Assembly (NCBI GenBank): GCA_014802105.1
Contig: JAAVCX010000007.1
Coordinates: 11,848 to 75,847 of the forward strand
DNA: 64,000 bases
Source of the DNA: Bacteroides sp.
GTDB lineage: Bacteria > Bacteroidota > Bacteroidia > Bacteroidales > Muribaculaceae
Direction of reading: 5' to 3'
This document shows, in pieces, positions 56,719-64,000 of the stretch; position 1 is the first letter of the stretch, and the number at the start of each line of letters is the position of its first letter. Under the pieces are notes generated by a model. The model saw only the letters and a program-made list of their open reading frames with translations. It did not search any database and was not told where the DNA came from. The position numbers and the translations under genes were made by a program.

Positions 56719-58518
56719 TCAGCGTTTCTCGAGATTGTTGATAGCGGCGACTCCCTTGTCATAGAGCTGATCCATGTGAGAGGAGCTGTCGGGGGTGTAA
56801 CGGGCCATTTCGGCCTGGTCGAGAACGTCGACTGTCGCGTCGATGGTTTCGGCAGGGTAGCCTTTTGACTTGAGTTGTTCCACAATTGTGTCGCGCGAGA
56901 GCTGCGATAGAGGTATGGCAAGTTTGTCGGACAGGTATCCCCAGATTGCGCGGAGCATTTCCTCGTGGAATTTGTCGGCCTGACCCTCGCGCAGGAACTG
57001 TCCAGCTTTCTTTAGTCGTCGTGTGGCCACTTTGCTTGCCTTGGCAGTGCGTACGCGGTTGATGTCGGCATTGCGTGAAATGCGTGCGCGGTTGAAAGCT
57101 ATGATGCCTGCGGTGATGATCACCATAGCGAGTATTATCAGCCAATACCAAGCGGTGTTGACGATCAGTGAATGATCCTTTGAGGGTGATTTGTCGCCGA
57201 GATGTATGTGGCGTATGTCGGAGTTCTTGTTCTGGATGGCTTTCTGATCTTCAGTAGGAGCAGGAGAGGAGAGGCCTTTGGCTACCTTGATGGGATAGGT
57301 CGGGGTAGAGAGTGTGACATACTCGCGACGCGAGGGATCGAAGTAGACGAAGTGGTCGCTGCCGATGGTGAACTCTCCGACACTCTGAGGCACGAAAGTG
57401 TAGTCGACCGTCATGGTGCCGGTCACTTCGTTGCCTGTCACGCGGGTGTCGATGTCGCTCTTTGGAGTGTAAAGCTCAAACTCCGAGGGGAAATCGATCT
57501 GTGGCTCCTTGAGGTATTTGATGTTGCCGGTGCCTGAGATCGTGTAGATGAGAGTGGCGGGATCGTTGGTGCGGAAAGAGTTGCCTACCAGACGGGAATC
57601 GACCTTAAACTGACCTACGGCACCGCTGAAGTCGGCCGGTCGGGGCGAGGGGAGCGGCAGGATATCGATATTGCCGGTGTTGGAGCTTACTTTGATTTTG
57701 GTCTCACGTGGCTGACGCACCTGGAACATGCCCATGTTGACATTGTCATATTGCACCACCGAGATGTCATAGTTGCCTGAATTGATAGTGAGACGGCCAC
57801 TCTTCTGGGGGAAGATGATGCAACGCTTGAGAATGGCTGTCATGTAGTCCTGGCCGCGATAGTTTTCGATCTCGTTGAGTGAAGGCTGAACATCCAGTTC
57901 CTGAATGAGGAAGCCGTCAAACGAAGGTTGACGTGTAGGGAGGAAAGAAGAGATTGAGTATTTGGTGTAGAGTTTGATGGTGCAGGCGATAGCTTCCTGC
58001 TCGTAGGCCGATGAGCGAGACAGTATGATGCGCACGAACACATCGTCGGAGCCTACCTTGCGTCCGGCTGTCTGAGTGTCTACATCGTCGACGGCTACCG
58101 GTCGTTGTGAGGCCGGACGGTCTTTCTCGGCTTTCTCGTGGATTGTAAACTGCACAGGCTTGGTCGACAGGCGCTTGCCGTTGGCCAAGATTGAAGCCGA
58201 GGGGATAGTGATCGTGCCCGCTTTGTCAGCACGGAAGTAGTAGGTAAAGTCGATCGTCGACGACGACTCGGCACGACCGTTGATCACCGTATAGTTCTGA
58301 GAGCGTGATGTCGAGGGCCCGTATAGCAGAGTGCATCCCTCGATACCTGAAACTTTAAGATCAGAGCCGTCGGCATTTGTCAGACGGAAAGTGATAGGAA
58401 ATCTATCTCCTTCCCACACTCGTCCCGGGGTCTTGACGGTAAAATTGATGTCCTGGGCCATGAGTGCTGAGCTCATGGCTATCAATGACAACAGGATATA
58501 TGAGATGAAACGTTTCAT
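56719..58518 (-). CDS. batD: BatD family protein (oxygen tolerance)
   Basis: INFTVKTPGRVWEGDRFPITFRLTNADGSDLK; repeated Ig-like segments; operon context. Confidence 0.9.
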   Translation of the reverse strand: MKRFISYILLSLIAMSSALMAQDINFTVKTPGRVWEGDRFPITFRLTNADGSDLKVSGIEGCTLLYGPSTSRSQNYTVINGRAESSSTIDFTYYFRADKAGTITIPSASILANGKRLSTKPVQFTIHEKAEKDRPASQRPVAVDDVDTQTAGRKVGSDDVFVRIILSRSSAYEQEAIACTIKLYTKYSISSFLPTRQPSFDGFLIQELDVQPSLNEIENYRGQDYMTAILKRCIIFPQKSGRLTINSGNYDISVVQYDNVNMGMFQVRQPRETKIKVSSNTGNIDILPLPSPRPADFSGAVGQFKVDSRLVGNSFRTNDPATLIYTISGTGNIKYLKEPQIDFPSEFELYTPKSDIDTRVTGNEVTGTMTVDYTFVPQSVGEFTIGSDHFVYFDPSRREYVTLSTPTYPIKVAKGLSSPAPTEDQKAIQNKNSDIRHIHLGDKSPSKDHSLIVNTAWYWLIILAMVIITAGIIAFNRARISRNADINRVRTAKASKVATRRLKKAGQFLREGQADKFHEEMLRAIWGYLSDKLAIPLSQLSRDTIVEQLKSKGYPAETIDATVDVLDQAEMARYTPDSSSHMDQLYDKGVAAINNLEKR

Positions 58519-58561
58519 TACTCTTGGATGAATTTATATATAATAGGTGTCGAGGGGTGTA

Positions 58562-59407
58562 TTACCATGGATTGGTGACCTGACGGCGCGAGGGCGCACC
58601 ATTCTTCTTGCGCTCGGCGTTGATGCGCTGTCGGGTGGCATTCTCCTCGTTTTCCATAGCCTTGAGGATCTTTTCGGCATTTTCCTTACTGATGCCTGAT
58701 TGCTGTTGTTGCTGTTGTTGCTGCTGCTGATCCTGAGGCTGTTGCTGTTGGTTCTGGTTCTGATCCTGGTTCTGGTCTTTGTTTTGATCCTGATTCTGGT
58801 CTTGGTTCTGGTCTTGATTCTGATCCTTGTTCTGGTCCTTGTTCTGATCTTTGTTTTGGTCTTGATCCTTATTCTGATCCTGATCCTGGTTCTGATTCTG
58901 ATTTTGTTGTTCCTGCTGTTTCTTCTGGGCCAGTCGCAGGTTCTCACGGGCCTTGTCGTTGTCGGGGTTGCGACGGAGCGACTGCTTGTAACATTCGATG
59001 GCGCGTGAATAGTCCTGTCCGTTATAAGCGATGTTGCCAAGATTGAAAGCAGCGAGTTCGGCCACGGTAGCATCCTGGGCTTCTGTGGCCAGGCTTGTCA
59101 GTATCTGTGAAGCGTTTTTCTGATTTTCGCCTGAGGCACTCCCTTGTCTCAGCAGAGAGGCTGCGAGATTGTAGCGGGCAATCTCGCTCATGGCATCAAG
59201 TTCGAGAGCCTTGCGGTAGGCCACTTCAGCGTCGGCATAGCGTTCCTTACGGTATAGACGGTTGCCATCTACGATATAATTGCGCTCGCGACGTGTCGAG
59301 TTGTCGCCCGTAGAGGTCTTGCTGTCGCCGGTTGCATCAGCCTTGGCGTTCAGACCTGAAAGGGAGATTATAATTGTGGCCGCAAGTGTAGCGAATAGTC
59401 TGTTCAT
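58562..59407 (-). CDS. batC: BatC-like TPR protein with Q/N/D/K low-complexity tract
   Basis: NRLYRKERYADAEVAYRKALELDAMSEIARYNLAASLL; QNQDQNKDQ repeat; operon context. Confidence 0.88.
   Translation of the reverse strand: MNRLFATLAATIIISLSGLNAKADATGDSKTSTGDNSTRRERNYIVDGNRLYRKERYADAEVAYRKALELDAMSEIARYNLAASLLRQGSASGENQKNASQILTSLATEAQDATVAELAAFNLGNIAYNGQDYSRAIECYKQSLRRNPDNDKARENLRLAQKKQQEQQNQNQNQDQDQNKDQDQNKDQNKDQNKDQNQDQNQDQNQDQNKDQNQDQNQNQQQQPQDQQQQQQQQQQSGISKENAEKILKAMENEENATRQRINAERKKNGAPSRRQVTNPW
58690..58912 (-). repeat. Short tandem repeats encoding QNQDQNKD/polyQ low-complexity region
   Basis: Repeated cagaaccaggatcagaac-type 6/12-nt units (minus strand). Confidence 0.85.
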
Positions 59408-60471
59408 TTTTTGCCTCCTTCCTCGTCTTTAGTGAAGAATTTGTATTGCTTGAGCCAGGAAATCTTACGTGTCACCACAAAGACATCGGCACAAAGAAGT
59501 ATGAGCGCGAGCCATGCGACTATGGGGAATTGCTCGCTCTGGGGGGAGAATGATTTGCGTTCAAACTCGGCCTGCTTCAGTTCGTCCATTTTGGTGTCGA
59601 TGGCACTGATGGCCGATGAAGATGCTCCGTTGACATAGATGCCGTGGCCGGCACGAGCTATCATGGCCCCGGTCTCTTCGTCATGACGTGTCACAACTTC
59701 CTCGCCGGTCATGGGATTGATCATGTAACGGCCGTCGGAGGTAGGTATCCGGGCCCCTTTGGAGGTGCCGAGTCCTATCACATCGATCTGAATATCGGCA
59801 CCGGCGGCACGTTTGGCAGCCTCCTCGGCGTTGTCCTCAAAGTTTTCGGCATCGGTGATCAGGACGATAGCTTTGCCTATGTCGTCGTTGGGCGTAAATG
59901 AGTTCATGGCCATTTCGAGAGCCGAACCTATGGCAGTACCCTGAGTGGGAACCATGTCGGTGGAGATAGAATTGACAAACATTTTGGCGGAAATGTAGTC
60001 GGAGGTGATGGGGAGCTGAGTGTAAGCATCGCCGGCAAAGACTATCAGGCCGATCTTGTCATTGCTCATTTTGTCAATGAGTTTTTCAAGAATGAATTTG
60101 GCTCTCTGGAGTCGGCTCACTCCACGCTCATCGTCGGTCGAAGATGCAAGCATAGAGTTGGAGACGTCGAGACACACCATTACTTCAATGCCCCGCGAGG
60201 TCTCGGAGCTTGCCGAGTCGGTGTCAACGCCTGAGAGTGCGCGCGGACGGGCCAGTAATATAACGAGCAAACCCATGATCACCAGAGTGACCGAGAGCTT
60301 GACCCAGGGCATATAGCGTGATACTTCGGGCATGAGCTGCATGAGCACGGCCGGATTGCCGAAACGCTGGAGCTTGCGCTTGCGGCTGATGCGCGACCAC
60401 ACGAATAGCAATGCTACCGCCGGGAGCAACAGCAGAAGATATAGAAGGTGAGGGTGAGCAAAAGTTATCAT
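59404..60471 (-). CDS. batB: BatB, von Willebrand factor A domain protein
   Basis: VMVCLDVSNSMLA MIDAS motif; VFAGDAYTQLPIT. Confidence 0.92.
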   Translation of the reverse strand: MITFAHPHLLYLLLLLPAVALLFVWSRISRKRKLQRFGNPAVLMQLMPEVSRYMPWVKLSVTLVIMGLLVILLARPRALSGVDTDSASSETSRGIEVMVCLDVSNSMLASSTDDERGVSRLQRAKFILEKLIDKMSNDKIGLIVFAGDAYTQLPITSDYISAKMFVNSISTDMVPTQGTAIGSALEMAMNSFTPNDDIGKAIVLITDAENFEDNAEEAAKRAAGADIQIDVIGLGTSKGARIPTSDGRYMINPMTGEEVVTRHDEETGAMIARAGHGIYVNGASSSAISAIDTKMDELKQAEFERKSFSPQSEQFPIVAWLALILLCADVFVVTRKISWLKQYKFFTKDEEGGKK

Positions 60472-60521
60472 GATCGATGTCTGTAACTTGGGAAATAAAA
60501 GAGATCAAGAGAGCGCCGGGC

Positions 60522-61508
60522 TCAGGGGGTGTGACGCAATAAAGTGTAGCGTAGCAACACTGCGACACCGAAAAGCAACATGGCAGCCACAGCCCATGGC
60601 ATGTAGTCGTCCTCGACTGACGAGAAGTTGCGCAGATCCATGTGAGTCTTTTCGAGTTGATCGATTTCGGCGAAAATCTCTTTGAGTACATTGTTATCGG
60701 TGGCACGGAAATACTTGCCTCCGGTGTTTGACGCGATTGTGCGCAGGGTGGCTTCATCGATCACCACAGGCATTGGAGTATAGACTATGCGTCCAAACTC
60801 ATTTTCCTGGGGGTAGGGGGCTGTGCCGTTTGTGCCGATACCGATAGTGTAGACCTTGATACCGAGCTGACGGGCTATTTCAGAGGCCGTCACCGGAGCT
60901 ACGTTGCCGGTGTTGTTGGATCCGTCGGTGAGCAGGATGATGCTCTTGGACTTGGCTTTGCCCTCCTTGATACGGTTGATCGAGGTGGCCAGTCCGTCGC
61001 CTATGGCAGTACCGTCCTGAAGCATACCCATCTTTATGTCGTTGATGTAATTGGCGATCATGGATCGGTCGGTAGTCATGGGTAGCGAAGTAAAACTCTC
61101 GGCTGCAAAGATGACCAGACCGATATTGTCGCCTTCGCGACCGGCCACAAATTTGGCGGCCACGTCCTTGGCGGCTTCGAAACGGTCGGGCTTGAAATCG
61201 CGGGCAAGCATCGAGGTGGAGATGTCGAGCGCGAGCACTATGTCAGTACCCTCGACACTCGAGGTGTTCCACGAGTCGCGGGTCTGGGGACGGGCGAGGA
61301 TGACGATGACACAGCCTATGGCTCCGAGCTGCATTATAAACAGCAGGTGCATGAGCCATGCACGCCACGGTGTGCGCTGTCCGGCAAAGGGCCGAGTCGA
61401 CGAGATGCCCATCGAGGCATGGAGGGTAGGGCTCTTGTAGACATACCACGCTATGAGCGGGATGAGTGTGAGCAGAAGCCAGAGTATATGTGGATGAGCC
61501 AACTGCAT
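60522..61508 (-). CDS. batA: BatA, von Willebrand factor A domain protein
   Basis: IVLALDISTSMLARDFKPDRFEAAKDVAAKFV; LLTDGSNNTG. Confidence 0.92.
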   Translation of the reverse strand: MQLAHPHILWLLLTLIPLIAWYVYKSPTLHASMGISSTRPFAGQRTPWRAWLMHLLFIMQLGAIGCVIVILARPQTRDSWNTSSVEGTDIVLALDISTSMLARDFKPDRFEAAKDVAAKFVAGREGDNIGLVIFAAESFTSLPMTTDRSMIANYINDIKMGMLQDGTAIGDGLATSINRIKEGKAKSKSIILLTDGSNNTGNVAPVTASEIARQLGIKVYTIGIGTNGTAPYPQENEFGRIVYTPMPVVIDEATLRTIASNTGGKYFRATDNNVLKEIFAEIDQLEKTHMDLRNFSSVEDDYMPWAVAAMLLFGVAVLLRYTLLRHTP

Positions 61509-61516
61509 AGGGAGGA

Positions 61517-62533
61517 TCAGTCTTTGGTTGCTTTAGTTGAGTTATTACTGTCAGTCGGGGAGTCGGTCGGAGAGTCGGTAGTATCAGGCTCTTCGGTAGT
61601 CTGAGGTCTTGGACGGGTGTCTTCGACAAACTGCTGGGCCGAGCGGAAAGATCGGGTGTTGTCGTCGGGAAGAGGTCTCACCTTGGCAAATTTCACAAAG
61701 TCGGCGGTCTCGAGCACCTGCTCCATGTTGCGGCGCGTCAGACGTGTCTCTTCGCTTTGAGCCAAGATGCTGCGTATCTGGGTGGTGGTCATCTCCATGG
61801 CGTTGATGCCGAAACGTCCCTGTAGATAGCGGCGCAGGATGTCGGTCAGGCGCGTGTAGAACTCTTTCTCATGTCCCTGTTCACAGAGGTGGTCGTTCTT
61901 GAGGGCCTCAAGCTCCTGCATGGCGAGCTCGTAGGGCGGAATGACCACCGCTTTCTTTTCGGTTATAACCTCGCGACGCATATATCGGCGAGCCAGGAAG
62001 TAACCTATCGCAAGCACGGCGAGCAAAGCCAGTATCCACACTCCATAGTCGGCCAGAAAGTCGGGCAGATAGTCAACGAGTCTGCGCGAAGGGTCGACCA
62101 CGTCGGCATAGTCGTGGATGGTGGTGAGCGAATCGACGTCGACCGGGATTACCTTCAGAACTAACCGGTTGGAGGCGATAGTCTCTGATCCGCTGACATA
62201 TTTCACAGGATTGAGCAGATATGTGCCCGAGTCAAACGACTGAAGAAGTATCTCGCGAGTCACCTGTATGCGGTCGCCGGGGAGTTCGGTCGTGTCGGCC
62301 GGGAGCATGCGCAGCACTTCGACAGCCTGGCTGAGAGTGTCCTCGGGAATGATGAGACTACCCTCGGGCGAGGCCGGAGCTTGGAGTTCGACATGGAGAG
62401 GAGTAGCCTTACCCATGAGCACGTATGCCGAGTCGAGCTTCACGGAGAGTTTGACGTCTCCGGCGCTCATGCCGACAGATCCTGCCAGTGTCACGATGGT
62501 TAATATCAGGAAAGAGAGTATGCGTCTTGACAT
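61517..62533 (-). CDS. Membrane protein of bat operon (BatD-like N-terminal, TM, cytoplasmic tail)
   Basis: Signal peptide, beta-rich ectodomain, TM (YGVWILALLAVLAIGYFLA), located between DUF58 and BatA. Confidence 0.75.
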   Translation of the reverse strand: MSRRILSFLILTIVTLAGSVGMSAGDVKLSVKLDSAYVLMGKATPLHVELQAPASPEGSLIIPEDTLSQAVEVLRMLPADTTELPGDRIQVTREILLQSFDSGTYLLNPVKYVSGSETIASNRLVLKVIPVDVDSLTTIHDYADVVDPSRRLVDYLPDFLADYGVWILALLAVLAIGYFLARRYMRREVITEKKAVVIPPYELAMQELEALKNDHLCEQGHEKEFYTRLTDILRRYLQGRFGINAMEMTTTQIRSILAQSEETRLTRRNMEQVLETADFVKFAKVRPLPDDNTRSFRSAQQFVEDTRPRPQTTEEPDTTDSPTDSPTDSNNSTKATKD

Positions 62534-62568
62534 ATTTAATGTGTATAGGGGTCGGTGGATAGAGCGTG

Positions 62569-63444
62569 CTATCTCACGCCACGGTTCTTGAAAAGAGTCA
62601 TCAGTGCCCGGGCGAAGTCTTCGTCGGTGGCTATCGATGCCAGATCGACGCGCGATCGGGTGAGGGCCTCGGTCATCTGCTGCTGACGCTCATACCACCA
62701 CTTGCTGTAAGCCTGACGAGTGGAGCGCGAGGAGGTGTCGATCCATCCGCTTGCTCCGGTCTCGAGGTCGTTGACACGCATCAGTCCTATGTCGGGCAGG
62801 GAGGTGTCGCGCTTGTCATAGACCTGGATGGCTATGATGTCATGCTTACCTGAGGCTACGCTGAGCTCGCGGGTATAGTCGTGACGGTCGATGAAGTCGG
62901 AGATGACAAAGGTGGTACAACGCTTTTTCAGGGCATCGGTCATATAACGGAGTGCGACTCCGATATTTGTTCCCTGATTTTCGGGAGTGAAGTCGAGGAG
63001 CTCGCGAATGATCAGCAGTATATGTTTCTTGCCCTTTTTCGGGGGGATGAACTTCTCGATTTTGTCAGAGAAGAAGATCACGCCGATCTTGTCGTTGTTG
63101 GTGATTGCCGAATAGGCTATGGTTGCGGCTATCTCGGCTATCATCTCGCGCTTCTCCTCGCCTACAGCTCCGAAAAGGCGGCTTCTCGACACATCGACCA
63201 GTAACATCACTGTGAGCTCGCGCTCCTCTTCATAGACCTTGACGTAGGGGCGGTTGTGGCGGGCGGTGACATTCCAGTCTATATCTCGGATGTCGTCGCC
63301 ATACTGATATTCGCGCACCTCGGCAAAAGTCATGCCTCGGCCCTTGAACGCGGTGTGATATTCTCCCGCAAAGATATTCTGAGAGAGACCGCGTGTCTTG
63401 ATGTCTATTTTCCTTACTTTTCTGAGGAGTTCGTTTGCTTCCAT
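62569..63444 (-). CDS. DUF58 domain-containing protein
   Basis: GRGMTFAEVREYQYGDDIRDIDWNVTARHNRPYVKVYEEERE. Confidence 0.92.
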   Translation of the reverse strand: MEANELLRKVRKIDIKTRGLSQNIFAGEYHTAFKGRGMTFAEVREYQYGDDIRDIDWNVTARHNRPYVKVYEEERELTVMLLVDVSRSRLFGAVGEEKREMIAEIAATIAYSAITNNDKIGVIFFSDKIEKFIPPKKGKKHILLIIRELLDFTPENQGTNIGVALRYMTDALKKRCTTFVISDFIDRHDYTRELSVASGKHDIIAIQVYDKRDTSLPDIGLMRVNDLETGASGWIDTSSRSTRQAYSKWWYERQQQMTEALTRSRVDLASIATDEDFARALMTLFKNRGVR

Positions 63445-63474
63445 AGTGGCTTAAGTTCCTGAAAAGGGTTGGTG

Positions 63475-64000
63475 TCAGGGCACCTCAACCTTGTCGAGTA
63501 TCTCAGAGATGATCTGGTCGGTGGTGATATTGTTGGCCTCGGCTTCGTAGGTGAGACCGATACGATGGCGCAGCACGTCGTGACACACGGCTCTCACATC
63601 TTCGGGGATTACGTAGCCGCGGCCTTTCAGGAAGGCGTAGGCACGCGATGCACGGGCCAGACCTATGGAGGCTCGGGGCGAGGCTCCGAAGCTGATCATG
63701 CCGGCCAGATCCTTGAGTCCATACTCCGAGGGGGTGCGGGTAGCGAAAACAATATCTACGATATAGCGCTCGATCTTCTCGTCGAGATAGATCTTCTCAA
63801 CGATTTTCTGCACTTCGAGGATCTCGGAGGGATGGAGCAGGGGCTGTACTTTGGTGTGGGTTCCCGAGATGTTCTGGCGTATGATGATTTTCTCTTCCTC
63901 CTTGGTAGGATAGCCGATGATGACCTTGAGCAGGAAACGGTCTACCTGGGCTTCGGGCAGAGGGTAGGTGCCTTCCTGTTCGATGGGGTTCTGGGTAGCC
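63475..64000 (-). CDS. MoxR family AAA ATPase (5' part lies outside the window)
   Basis: Reading frame is open to the window edge: [35 protein letters not shown] ... [30 protein letters not shown]. Confidence 0.93.
   Translation of the reverse strand, partial: ATQNPIEQEGTYPLPEAQVDRFLLKVIIGYPTKEEEKIIIRQNISGTHTKVQPLLHPSEILEVQKIVEKIYLDEKIERYIVDIVFATRTPSEYGLKDLAGMISFGASPRASIGLARASRAYAFLKGRGYVIPEDVRAVCHDVLRHRIGLTYEAEANNITTDQIISEILDKVEVP

Noticed and set aside
58700-59008. 102-aa poly-leucine/valine/isoleucine ORF on + strand
   Set aside because: Antisense translation of the Q/N/D repeat of batC; compositional artefact.
1-64000. CRISPR array, tRNA or rRNA genes
   Set aside because: No regularly spaced direct repeats, no tRNA cloverleaf-like intergenic segment and no rRNA sequence recognised by reading; a tRNAscan/CRISPR finder run would be needed to exclude fully.

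Overview
The window is a chromosomal segment of a Bacteroidales bacterium. The evidence is TAnnTTTG -7 promoter motifs, Bat/MoxR aerotolerance genes, 6-bladed beta-propeller lipoproteins, PurM/PriA-type housekeeping genes and glycan-degrading enzymes; genus cannot be assigned. Main blocks: (i) about 1-8.2 kb, housekeeping genes (CTP peptidase, dCMP deaminase, GH28, LptB-like ABC, HD, IlvE); (ii) 8.3-15.4 kb, a minus-strand peptidoglycan-salvage-like cluster (BadF kinase, NamZ/DUF1343, AmpG-like MFS, SpoIID-like, DUF4922 HxHxQ protein, two-part GT2); (iii) 15.7-32.2 kb, an AT-rich surface polysaccharide locus with a NusG-like antiterminator, an AbiC-like membrane protein, flippase, radical SAM protein, pyruvyltransferase, acyltransferase, EpsG-like polymerase, several glycosyltransferases and rmlACDB; (iv) 32.3-40.7 kb, ThrE-type exporter, MltG, MerR and an L-fucose operon; (v) 40.9-50.5 kb, a His-rich exported protein plus TonB receptor, SGNH esterase plus GH115, PriA and VanZ; (vi) 50.7-55.6 kb, MltF-like, PurM and USP; (vii) 55.8-64 kb, a MoxR/DUF58/BatA-E operon running off the right edge. 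The strongest observation is in the polysaccharide locus. Two unrelated enzymes, an acyltransferase and a GT14-like glycosyltransferase, are each interrupted at a G9 homopolymer followed by the identical 7-mer TAAATCT. Both are out of frame by the same amount and both become full length with G10 or G7. This fits combinatorial poly-G phase variation (or programmed slippage) of surface glycan structure, provided the tract lengths are not sequencing artefacts. No tRNA, rRNA, CRISPR array or intact transposon was recognised.
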